Shown here in pieces: positions 52,106 through 63,067 of a DNA stretch of 64,000 bases. The notes below the pieces were generated by a model. The model was given only the letters and a program-made list of their open reading frames with translations, did not search any database and was not told the origin of the DNA. The stretch's first letter is position 1. Every line of letters starts with the position of its first letter. The translations under genes were made by a program, and so were the position numbers. Origin of the DNA: Turnera subulata (taxonomy: Eukaryota; Streptophyta; Magnoliopsida; Malpighiales; Passifloraceae); assembly GCA_028386065.3 (NCBI GenBank), contig JAKUCV010002073.1:19535-83534 (forward strand). Direction: 5' to 3'.

Positions 52106-55100
52106 TCAATCCAATATGTCTAGACTTTCCATTGTAAACTTGGCTATATGCTTTAGACAATGTGGCCTGACTATCACAATATATTGATATGGGAGAAATG
52201 GTTTGGGCCACAACGGAATCTCATAAAGTAAATCTTTTAACCATTCCGCTTCTTTGCTAGCAGATGTTAAGGCCACAAATTCAGATGCCATAGTGGAGTC
52301 TGTGCAAAGAGTTTGCTTTTTAGAGCTCCAAGATATTGCACCCCCACCAAGCATGAAGATCCATCCAGTTACAGATGAATAATCATCTTTATTAGAAATC
52401 CAACTAGCATCTGAAAATCCTTCTAACACCGAAGGATATCCGGTATAGCATATACCATAGTTCATAGTTCGTTTTAAGTACCTTAAAACTCTATGAACTG
52501 CCTGCCAATGTTGCTTACCCGGATTGCTAGTAAATCTGCTTAGCTTTCCAACGGCAAATGCAATGTCTGGCCTTGTACAGGTCATTGCATACATCAAGCA
52601 GCCTATAACCTTTGAATATTCCAGTTGTGCTACCGGACTTCCTTGATTTTTAGCCAACTTCAAGTTTGGATCAAATGGAGTAGATACCGGAGAACTCTCC
52701 AGTTTCTCAAACTTGTTGAGTATTTTCTCAATGTAATGGGATTGTGACAATGTAATCCCATTACTACTCCTTATAATCTTTATACCAAGAATTACATTTG
52801 CTTCTCCCATATCTTTCATATCAAAATTTTCTGACAAGTACTTCTTGGTATTCTCAACTTGATCCATGTCCGTGCCAAATATAAGCATGTCATCTACGTA
52901 TAAGCAAATAATCACACCTTTTCCATCTTTGAATTTGCTATATACGCATTTATCAGATGTGTTAATCTTGTAACCATCTGCAAGCACAACCTCATCAAAC
53001 TTTTGATGCCATTGCTTAGGTGCTTGTTTAAGTCCATACAAGGACTTCTCAAGTTTACAAACCTTATGTTCTTGTCCTTGTAGGACAAAACCTTCTGGTT
53101 GTTCCATGTAAACTTCCTCATCCAATTCACCATTCAAGAATGCTGTTTTAACATCCATCTGGTGAATAACCAGGTTATGTATTGATGCAAGTGCAATCAA
53201 TAATCTTATTGTAGCAATTCTTGCTACTGGCGAATAGGTATCAAAATAATCTACTCCTTCTTTCTGAGTAAATCCTTTCGCCACCAACCTGGCTTTGAAC
53301 TTATCAATAGTTCCATCAACCTTCATTTTCCTTTTGAAAATCCATTTGCATCCAATCGGTTTGGAGCCTGGTGGTAGGTCTACTAATTTCCAAGTTTTGT
53401 TACCCATTATAGAATCCATTTCATCTTGGATTGCTTCTTTCCAGAAGGCTGCATCCTGTGACTTCATAGCTTCACTATAAGTCTTAGGATCTTCTTCTAT
53501 ATTGTAACAAAATGGTACATGATTTTCAGTACCTTCTTTTATACCTTCAACTAGGTAATAAAAGTCCGATGACTGTGTAGTTCTTTTAACTCTTTTGCTC
53601 CTTCTTTGCTCAAGTGCATCACTTAAGTCTTCCTTTGTATTTGAGTTTGGAATGTCAAGTGGAGATGCTATAGATTTTTGAATGGAATTGAATCTTGTCT
53701 CATCAAATAAGGCATCCCTTGATTCAATAACAGTATTAATTGTTATTGCATCATTAGGTTCTATAACCATGAACCTATAAGCCTTACTATGATGTGCATA
53801 TCCTATGAATATGCATTCAATTCCTCTTTCGCCCAATTTCCTTTTCTTAGGCTCAGGAACTCTCACAATTGCTCTGCATCCCCAAACTCTTAGATGACTA
53901 AGATTTGGTTTTCTTTTGTTCCAAAACTCATATGGGGTGATCTTGCTCCTTTTATTAGGAACTCGATTCAATATGTAAGTGGCAGTTAATATTGCCTCAC
54001 CCCAAAATCCTAATCCCAAACCGGAATTAGAGAGCATGGCATTTGCCATCTCTACCAGAACACGGTTCTTGCGTTCTGCAACACCATTTTGTTGTGGTGT
54101 ATATGGAGCTGTTGTTTCATGGACTATCCCAGTTGAATTAAAGAAACTTGGATCATAGTATTCACCACCTCTATCAGTTCTTAATCTTTTGACATGTGAT
54201 TCACAATGCAATTCAACCTCTAGTTTAAATGCTCTAAATTTATCCATTGCTTCATCTTTAGAATGCAACAAATAAACATAGCAAAATCTAGAGTAATCAT
54301 CAATAAAAGTAACAAAATACTTCTTTCCACCAATAGTAGGATTACTATGCATGTCACAAACATCACTATGTACCAATTCAAGAATCTTAGTACTTCTTTC
54401 AACTTTTGGGAATGGATGTCTTGTGATTTTAGTAAGCATGCATGTTTTGCATTGTTGATCACTTTTGTTAGTGTTAGGAATTATTTCCATTTTCATCATA
54501 TCTTGCATTTTCCTAACATTCACATGTCCTAACCGATTATGCCATAAGGAAAAAGAAGAAGAATCAACAGTATAAGCAGCAACATACTTATTCTTATTAT
54601 TGATATTTAACTTGAACATATTATCATACATGTAGCCTTTGCCAACAAAGACACCACCCTTGGATAGAATAAATTTGTCTGCCTCGAAAACCATTTTGAA
54701 GCCAAACTTGTTTAGCATACTTCCGGACACAAGATTCTTCCTTATCTCAGGCACATAGTACACTTCTGTAAGTGTAAGTGTCTTTCCAGAGGTGAACTCG
54801 AGATCAACACTTCCTTTGCCTTTGATAGTTGCTTTAGTAGCATTCCCCATGTATAAACTTGAACCATCTTCTAGGGGCTCAAAGGTCTTGAAGAAATCTT
54901 TGTCCTTGCAGACATGTTTTGTTGCTCCGGAATCTATCCACCAAGCACCATCATCTTGTACCATATTGATTTCAGAAATCATGGCTACAAACTTATCAGT
55001 TGATGGTGCATCATTCTTGCCTTGAACTTTCTTCCTTTTGAGAAGTCGGCATTCAGACTTGTAGTGTCCTGGCTTGTTGCAATTGAAGCACACAACCTTT

Positions 55101-55828
55101 TTCTTGATGGACTTATTGTCTTTGAAGCTACTAAATTTTTGCTTTTTAGACTTGTTTTCTTGTCCATCCTCCACCAAGTGTACTTTTGACACTTGAGAAT
55201 CTTGCTCTTTATCTTCTTCTTCTTTACGAAGGCTCTCCTCAATTCGGAGTTCATTTCCAAGAGCTTGAAGACTAATGTCTTCTTTTTTGTGCTTCAACTG
55301 CTTCTTAAATTCTTTCCAAGAAGGAGGCAACTTATCTATAATAGATGCTACAATAATGCCTTCATCCATGTTCAAATTATGATGCTTGAATGTACCGAGA
55401 ATATGCTCAATTTCATGAAATTGCTCCATAACAGATTTATTATCTACCATGCGATAATTATTGAAATTGGAGACAATGAACTTCTTACTTGTAGCATCCT
55501 CCTTTAAGCATCTCTGTTCAAGCAACTCCCATAAGTCCTTTGCTGAAGCAGAGTTATAGTATGTATCGAACATGGTGTCTGACATTCCATTGAGAATGCT
55601 TCCCAAGGCAATGCAATCATCATTATCCCATTTGTTCCGCTTGATAGCATCCTTCTTTATTTCATCCTCCTTTTCTTCTGGTCTGGGCTCCTTAAGAACA
55701 TACAAAATTCCCATTGCAGCTAATAGAAAATGCATCTTCTTTTGCCATCTTCGAAAGTAACCATCATCAAAGCACTCCAACTTTGCGAAGTTTGGCTCCT
55801 TTGGCACAACAACCTTGTTCTTCCCCAT
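52106..55828 (-). pseudogene. copia Gag-Pol polyprotein, disrupted at the 3' end
   Basis: An open frame from the likely gag ATG (55828, MGKNKVVVPKEP). Domains in order: UBN2-type gag; zinc knuckle CFNCNKPGHYKSEC; protease WWIDSGATKHV; integrase with HNRLGHVN, FIDDYSRFCYVYLL, TDRGGEYY and PQQNGVAERKNR; reverse transcriptase with WIFKRKM, MDVKTAFLNGELDEEVYMEQP and catalytic YVDDMLIFG; RNase H beginning SDASWISNKDDYSSVTGWI. A 1-bp frameshift near 52197 displaces the conserved CDSQAT block. A second one near 52085 displaces the DFVRSQQNLADAFTKGL block. RNase H is thus truncated and the element is probably not autonomous. Everything upstream is open. Confidence 0.88.
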
Positions 55829-55851
55829 AATGCCGAATATTGTCTTAAGAT

Positions 55852-56530
55852 TGTTTGAACAGAACTCCTTCCTCCTGCACTGGTACACTGCTTCTTGCAC
55901 TGTGTGATGATGTGGAGTAGACAAGGCTGTGATTATAATAACTGCAGATGCTTCAAGGCGTGCTGCTAATGCCACTTTCCTTAAGACAATATTTGCCACC
56001 ACCACTTTCTCTAAAGTCGGTATGCAACGGTGTCTTGCAAATTTGCCTCGGAGATACAATGAAGCCCCTGGTTGGAGATGTCTTGCATAAACACCACAAC
56101 CCTTGATCACTTCCCGAATATAGGCAGAATATCTATTTTATATGGTAACTTCTGCAGTAGTATACCATATAAAAGGCAAAGTATTTTTATTTTGTGGGAG
56201 AAATTTGATAGATAAGAAAAAAGGGATAGTAAGTAAATTAGTTGGAGAAAAAGAGGGAAACTAAAGCACAATTTATTTGTACGTTTGGATGCTTTCTGAT
56301 TTCTGGAAATGAGAATGAGTGGCCTATTTATAAGCCTTCATGTATCTTTTCCAAAAGACACATTTAATCCAAAAGTTACAGCCATTAAATTCAAACTTAA
56401 ATTTGTATCTTTTCCAAAAGACACAATACAAAAGGATGTAACTATTATTTTTAAACTCATTTCCAGTAGATACCTTTTACACCAAAAGGTACAAATATAA
56501 TTCCTCTTAATATATAAAAATCCTCCAACA
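55852..56530 (-). repeat. 5' LTR of the copia element
   Basis: 679 bp, TG...CA termini. Its inner part is open in frame with gag (to 56110), so the polyprotein frame has no stop across the LTR/gag junction. Confidence 0.93.
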
Positions 56531-56535
56531 AATAT

Positions 56536-57477
56536 ACTCCCTATACTTCATTCCTCATGACTGTTTCCCTTGCATGGATGGTGATAACACAAAAACTGTG
56601 AGAAAATGGGATTGGTTGGAAGGAAAACGATTTTGGCCTCTCGACAACATTGAAATAATGTACAGGGTAAGCCAAAAGCATACATATTTTATTTTGGAAG
56701 CAATATTTCCTAAAAAAAATTACTTATACACGCGTGAGTGCATTGCTTAATTCTACAAGGTTGTTTTGTTGTTTTTCTTAAACAGGTTGGGTCACTGCAT
56801 TAGAACTTTCCCTTACATAAGAAGGGCAAGCTTAATAAACGAGAAAAGGACAAGCACAATTCAGTGTAGTGGGACAGAATCATTAATTGGAAAATTATAA
56901 GAACCCTCATGTCGTGTTCCTGGCCGGTTGAGAAGCTTAATTTGGAGGTTTCTGCATTAATCCAAATTCATTATATTCATGTAAGCGAAGAGATTTTCTG
57001 CCATTTTCGTTGTTTAATTGCTATTTGGTATTAGATATCACCTAACCCTATTCAACTTTTATTTTTTTTCAAACCACTCCCGTATCCTGATTTGACTTCC
57101 ATTTATTGCAACAAGAAGAGATAATGTTAGTTTATGGACCAATTATACACGCAACATGTTTGCCGATCAATTGTATTTTTCTTTTCTGTCTAGTCACTTT
57201 TTTTTTTTGATGAAGTTTCTGTCTAGTCACTTATTTAATCCAGTTTCAATAAGATTTGGTAGTCATTGTTTAGAGTGATCGCAGTGGTGCAGGTTACTTC
57301 TGTTTTTTTTTAGATTGCAACGAAAGCGTTGATATTGAAAACTTGATCACTTGGGATGAAAAAATTTAAAGAACATGGAAATATTGCAGATGACTGCTGA
57401 TTAATTACCACCTCCAGGAACATAAAGGAAACAAAAATATAGTGCACCAACATGTATAGCTAGCTAGGTACACTTAG
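56536..57477. other. Spacer between the copia element and PRISE copy H
   Basis: No gene. 56730-56945 matches 42905-43170 (duplicated PRISE spacer). A LINE/SINE tail-like piece is at about 57302-57340 and a micro-insertion at 57183-57232. Confidence 0.5.
57183..57232 (-). repeat. Micro retro-insertion with 17-bp direct repeats
   Basis: TTTCTGTCTAGTCACTT at 57183-57199 and 57216-57232 flanks a 16-bp insert of T9 plus GATGAAG. On the minus strand it reads CTTCATC plus poly(A), closely matching the 3' end of the LINE in this window (TTTCATC plus poly(A)). Confidence 0.75.
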
Positions 57478-58611
57478 TTATGGAATGATTTTCATGGCTC
57501 TCAATCTCTGCACCCACATAGGGATGCTCTTCAATGTATTTGCATACCCAAAGAAACCAAACTCGCGACTCTTGTTCATGCTGCAAACATGTTGAAACCC
57601 GAAACTCAAAACAATGGGAAGTGAATCAAGACTAGGGATCACCTCCTCAAGTTTGGTCTCAACAAGTCCATATTTTTCCACCACCTCACTCCAAACTTTT
57701 CCCTTTTCTTTCATGAACCCAACCCAATCAAACTTCTCATTCTCATCAAACGGCACAAATTCAACACCAAAAATCTCACACAACACCCTCCACAAGCTCT
57801 TCCAGGTAATAACATCACCATTCGTGCAGTTAAACGCCTGGTTCTTGGCAGCATCAGTCGTGGCGGCCCATATATGTTGCTCTGCTAGAACATTAGCATC
57901 AGACATGTCGGAGAAGTTCTCCCACGTGAACTTGTTACCAGGATACCTAAACGGTAGCCCTTGATACCTGCAAATGGTGGCGTACACTGACAAGGAGAGT
58001 AGTATGTTGTAGAAGCTTCTAGTAGATGCACCTACTATAAGGGATGATCTGTGCACGGAATATGATACAGACGGCGCATATGATGCCACCAAGTCCTCTA
58101 GAGCATAGTAAAAATTGGGGTAGGGAAGCCTAGGGAGGTCTTCTCTGAATGGTGGCTCGTGGTCATGGACAAGTTGGCCAGCAAGTGAAGGGTCGAATAA
58201 TGGACCCAAGTAGTGTTTAGTGCCGGTTTGCAAAGTGATGTGCTTGAGAGGCGACAGAGGATGGGATTTGAGGGTTTGGAGTACGTTGGTTAGCATGGTG
58301 GCATTTGAGGTGATGTTTTCTTCCTCGGTTTCGCCAACTTGAATGGCTACCCAGAAGACATGAGTGACTTGAGAGGCTAAAGGGGCTAGTTTCTTTGTTG
58401 TGTCTTTGCGGTCCAATGCATCTGCAGATATAAAATCATCTAACAAAGATGAGGGAAACCAGGCAGGCAATTGACGCCTAGCCATGCCGTAGATTCTCCA
58501 GGGGCTGCCTGGGGTAGTAGGCTTCTTTAGAGCTTCTGCCAAGCTCAAGCCTACCATGCCAGTGACACCCACAATAAGAGCAACTGATGTATCTAGATTT
58601 TCTTTAGCCAT
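57478..58611 (-). CDS. PRISE-family enone reductase, copy H (most divergent)
   Basis: 377 aa, intronless, ATG at 58611 (MAKENLDTSVALIVG). Motifs: GVTGMVG, YGMARR, THVFWVA, LQTGTKHYLGP with the catalytic Lys, NFYYALED with Tyr, YSVHRSSLIVGAS. It differs from the A-F set in the last third: FSDMSDANVLAEQH, ATTDAAKNQAFNC, DVITWKSLW and KLEEVIPSLDSLPIVLSFGF, where the others have a TCPEALS-type segment. It is expected to be an active NADPH-dependent reductase that may use a different substrate. It is separated from copy F by the 15-kb mobile-element island and closes the array on this side. Confidence 0.92.
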   Translation of the reverse strand: MAKENLDTSVALIVGVTGMVGLSLAEALKKPTTPGSPWRIYGMARRQLPAWFPSSLLDDFISADALDRKDTTKKLAPLASQVTHVFWVAIQVGETEEENITSNATMLTNVLQTLKSHPLSPLKHITLQTGTKHYLGPLFDPSLAGQLVHDHEPPFREDLPRLPYPNFYYALEDLVASYAPSVSYSVHRSSLIVGASTRSFYNILLSLSVYATICRYQGLPFRYPGNKFTWENFSDMSDANVLAEQHIWAATTDAAKNQAFNCTNGDVITWKSLWRVLCEIFGVEFVPFDENEKFDWVGFMKEKGKVWSEVVEKYGLVETKLEEVIPSLDSLPIVLSFGFQHVCSMNKSREFGFFGYANTLKSIPMWVQRLRAMKIIP

Positions 58612-60277
58612 AAGCCCCTCTACTCTACATGGAAGGGAAGAAGGAAATATATATTGATATTCTTGGTATTTGGCACCCTTTACTTGTCTTTGGCTAAATT
58701 TCTTCTTTGAAAGTGACGTGAGTTATCAATCGTATTTTATGACTATATTGAGTTGAAGAACGTGAGAAACCGATAGTTACAACTGGAAAGAATCTTAGTC
58801 TAATAATGACATTAATGTTTTTTTTTTTTCTGTTCTGATTTCTTGAATTCAATTCTAATAATACTTGCATGGGCATGTTATGGGCATGTTATGGGCATGC
58901 GTGGAACACCATAAAATTATTTTGCCATCTAGGGGACATGCACTTGACAAAATTGGAACAATCTGGACATGTGTCTGGTCCTGCTTGACCGGGGGAACTG
59001 CTTTTCTTTTCTTTCTTTTTTTTTTTTTTCCTGCCAGAGAAATTATAATATCTCACCGTGATTTTGTAGTAAATGTCTAATATTTAATGGCAATCTATAA
59101 AGTTGGTTAATTATTGAAATTTTAAAAACAGTTTCTATAGAACATTATGTGGACTTCATAATACTAAATAAAATAAAAAAATCTAATAATGTATCACAAT
59201 CAGAGGCAAATCTAGGAAAGTTAAGATTCAAACCCGCTTAGGCTACTTGAAACAAAGCACAACTCGCAATCAAGTCACTATATGTAAAAATATTACTATA
59301 TTAATAAATATATGGATTTAGCGAGGCCTAGGCCCTGCTTGTCCCCTGATCATAATACATAAAATATTTTGAATATTTAACATAATTTACTAATATAAAT
59401 ATTAAATAAATATTATTTTATATAAAATTACCAACAAATTATGTCATCGTGATTTTATTGTAAATTAATTTATTAATATACTGAGTCCTCATTTTTAAAA
59501 GCTCAAAAACAAATTTAAACTTTATTTATGCCCATGAAATTATGTATTTCTTGTTCTTCCAGAACTGTTTTAGAATGCAAACTAATCAAATTCAAAACAA
59601 TTGACTTTTCTTTTGTTTGACGAAGAAAAATATACCATTTTTATCCATAGAAATCTTGGACTAAATTTTAGAATTTTGGATCAGCTTTTTTTTTTTTGAT
59701 ACTATTTTTTTGGATCATCTTTTTTGTTTGCTTTTAGACTACCATGGAATCAATAAGTTACCGTTCAAAAAATCAGAATTACGTGTCGTGTGAGACCGGC
59801 ACTTTGACTATACATGCCTACCTTGTTGGCCCACCGACACCGTCGTCGTTTTCAGAAAAATTCAAAACACAACGAGAACACAAATCAACAAACCTCCAAT
59901 CTAATTAGATCCTTCCAAATTCCATATATAATAACTTTATTTTAAAAAAGCAGCGAGAAAATCACTAGCACGTATTGAGAAAGAGAAGCGACTTACAAGT
60001 TACAAAGAACAAAAGAAACCAAACCAAGAAAAAAATTAAATCCCTCAAGATCAATAAAAGATGCTTTTTTTCAGAGCAATTCAACATAAGAGCACATAAG
60101 TTAAAGTTGCTGAACGAATTTTATGATTTTCACGTGAGTCAGCTAGCTCTTCTGGGTATGACTTTTTTATGATGCTTGTATATTAGCCCAATACTGATGA
60201 TACCGTGAAGATCTAAAGCCCAAATAGAGGCTATAGAGGCCCATATAATGGGATTATGGGGGTACCTTTTTTTTTTT

Positions 60278-60347
60278 ATAGGTACTTTCTTTTTTGATAA
60301 TTTTATAGGTACTTTCTATTTTGATAATTTTATAGGTACTTTCTATT
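60278..60347 (+). repeat. 27-bp tandem array
   Basis: ATAGGTACTTTCT recurs at 60278, 60305 and 60332, separated by TTTTGATAATTTT-type linkers. The first linker has an extra T, as if a small T-rich insertion started the array. Confidence 0.8.
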
Positions 60348-60356
60348 CATCAATTG

Positions 60357-60404
60357 TAGATGATTGTAATTCTTTTTTTTTTTTAGAAACTAGATGGTTG
60401 TAAT
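60357..60404 (-). repeat. Micro retro-insertion with 14-bp direct repeats (one mismatch)
   Basis: TAGATGATTGTAAT at 60357-60370 and TAGATGGTTGTAAT at 60391-60404 flank a 20-bp T-rich insert ending AGAAAC. Confidence 0.55.
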
Positions 60405-62559
60405 GTTAGGAAAATATGATATAACAATATTCTCTCGCTGAAGGAAAAAAATATGTAGTGTCGTAATAATTAGAAGTATAAGTTTTACGAATTTAATGAT
60501 TTAAAAAATATTATTTCATACGAAAATGTTATTAACAATAAATGTATCCTTTGATACTTATGCATTGAATGAACATTGCATTTACCGATGCATATAACAA
60601 TGAACATCCCGTTCCAAAAACAAAACAAAAAAAGAAAAACAATGAAATCTGTCTTTGCTCAAATACATCCCCAAATTTGGAATATGGAGCCAATCACTAT
60701 GCTTCATTGCTTTGTCATTGGTGGCCTATTTTTTTAGTGACGAAAAGGAGGCCTATTCTTTTTTGATCCATAAAGCAACAACTATATCCATTAAAACATG
60801 CCTTTCCAAAGTCACGAGTAGGCACATGGCCATCATTTCGTGGAAAACAAAGAAGTTAAAATTGAAAAATAAATAAATCCATGCTTATCGAGCATATACC
60901 CTAAAGTTCCTATACACTAAACACTGTGAATAGGTTTGCCTCTCTTCTTGAAAAAATAAACAAAAAAGGAACATAGGAAGCCAACAACTTTGATACATCC
61001 TAATGATATATCCTAGCCAAGTGTCAAATTAATTTACGTCTATTAATTGAAACCAAGAAAATTAAGGAGGGTCAACTGTGGATGAAGTATTCTCCCATGC
61101 TTTTGAGCAAATCTTCAGCGTTGAAATTTTTTCTCAAGAGAACAATGAAACATTAAAAAATCAAAATCAAGGACATAGTCATAGATGCTGAAAATTGACA
61201 TGACTGCCTTTTTTTTCTCTATGAAATAATAAAAAAGAAAACAAAAAGAAAAGGAGAGCAGCCAACCCCCATAATTCCCGGGGACCGTTGTGTGGTTTTT
61301 GTCATTACCTAGTTCATTACTTTTCGTTGCCCCACAAACAGCTTGGCATTTTGGATTATTTATTTATATACTACTTTATTAAACAGCGAACCGCTAGGGT
61401 CACGTGTACCCACAAAATTTATACATGACAGCCCCCCACCATCATAATCCAACAAAGAAAGAACAAGTATAGTAGGTAACTAATTAGGTAACCTTCTTCT
61501 TCGTATTTATTAATTTCCAATCAAAGCCCCGTGTGTTAAGGCTTGTGTTTGGAGTTAAACTCCACAAAACTTTTAGTTTGAATTAAAAACTTTTACTAGT
61601 AACTCATTTGTTGCTATTCCCTCCACTGTTAACTAATCTATTTTGTTCGAAGATGATAAGACCATAATATAAAGAGTGTAGAATTTTTAAATATTGTCAG
61701 CTTGAAACCAAATAAAATTGTAATTTTGATAATGTAACATGCATAACTTTGTCAAAAAAAATAAATTAAAATTTCCTTGGTAAGAAAATAATAGAAAAAT
61801 ATACTTCACCATTTTAAAGGTTTTGAAATTATCTTATACTAATATACTTAGCCACACAACAAAGACATATTATTGTTTTTTTAAAAATGTTTTTTTGGTT
61901 TAAAACACATGCGTCAATTTCAAAATTTGAAAATAATCTCACTTACATTAGGAATGAGACGTTTAAATTTGTAACCGCCATTATACTATTTTTTTAATAA
62001 TTTAAAAGATTATATCCCTTTTTTCAAAATACATCACAATTCACAATCTTATAAATTATCCACAAACCTCAATTCCCTAAACTATCCTCATCTATTTACG
62101 ATCCAACTTATATAATTCATTTAAATTCAATCCAAAAGATACCATTACAAACAATGTTGGCTTAAAAAATTAGTAGAAACAAAGAAAGTACATAGTGTTG
62201 GTTAGAAAAATGGTAAAAACAAAGAAAACACATCATATTTTAGTTCATCTAAACCCATATTATAATGTACCACAAAATTTCCAATTATTATGTTTGGATT
62301 GAATAAAATTTACAAGGTAGAACCAATGACTTGTAGACTTTAACTTTTTAGATTTGCTGAATATATCAAACTAATATGTCATTAATATACAATTCGGGCA
62401 GTGCTTAAAAAATAAATCCGAAAAAGAATAGTGCGTGTCCCTCTTGATTATGCGGCTGTGGCCGTTACAATAGTAAACAGGGTGTTAGTTTAGCATGAAA
62501 ATATGAAGATTGTTTTTTCCACCCAAAGAAGTGACTTAAAAAAAAAAAATTAACTGGAA

Positions 62560-63067
62560 ACAGATTAGGAAAGAGGGCCCGGGGGAGACAATCAAAGCCT
62601 CCTCTCCCCCCCTACTGGCCATTTTTTCTAAGGTAAATTTTCTTCACCTTTTTGCCTTTTTAATCTCTGTAAATAAACAACACTGATTGCAGTTTATTAC
62701 TGCTAATTGTCTCTGTTAAACAATTCGTCTGTTATACTTTAAACGTGACATTCTTTTTTGGGTTCCAGGCTATACCCAGATCGTAATCACATGACCTCTG
62801 TTCCCTCCATAGCCACAATCTCCGTTGTTTGCATTGGTGGGTATCGTCTATTTCTCCGCAATTCTGCTCCAAATCCGTTGTATCAGCTAATCGGGCCGTC
62901 CTCCATTAGAACCAGTTAAGAATAGCTTCTTTTTGTTCATGTTCTCTGTGAATTTTAGCTGAGTTTGACCATCTGGGTCAATGGGTTTATAGCTAAAGAT
63001 TTTTCACTTTTGAATTTCAGGGGGAGACAGTGGTGGGTTTTTGAATTTTGATTGAAGAGGAGAGAAA
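62560..63067 (+). promoter_or_regulatory. 5' leader of the EFR3-like gene with a probable leader intron
   Basis: A GC/purine-rich block (GAGGGCCCGGGGGAGACAAT) followed by CTAAG/GTAAATTT at about 62630 looks like a first noncoding exon and donor. TTTCAG/GGGGAGACAG at about 63020 is an acceptor just before the coding exon. Leader introns are common in this type of gene; the exact start is not visible. Confidence 0.5.

Larger units (their letters stand above)
50719..56530 (-). mobile_element. Ty1/copia LTR retrotransposon, young, with 5-bp target duplication
   Basis: The direct target duplication AATAT is at 50714-50718 and 56531-56535. The LTRs (50719-51396 and 55852-56530) start TGTTTGAACAG and end TCCTCCAACA, that is TG...CA. 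A purine-rich tract (minus strand AAAATGGTGGGGGAA) sits beside the 3' LTR. Minus-strand gene order: gag, protease, integrase, reverse transcriptase, RNase H, which defines copia. The two LTRs differ by about six substitutions and one indel by eye, so insertion was recent. Directly inside the 5' LTR there are only 23 bp before the gag ATG and no TGGTATCAGAGC-type primer-binding site. Confidence 0.95.
58612..62559. other. AT-rich intergenic region
   Basis: About 4 kb without a recognisable gene. The first 150 bp are the copy H promoter. The rest is AT-rich with many poly(T)/poly(A) runs, micro-insertions (about 59674-59725, with TTTTGGATCA repeats, and 60357-60404) and a short tandem array at 60278-60347. 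Short open frames carry no motifs. Confidence 0.45.

Noticed and set aside
60271..60347. Short spaced repeats as a possible CRISPR-like array
   Set aside because: 27-bp head-to-tail AT-rich tandem repeats without unique spacers in a plant nuclear genome.
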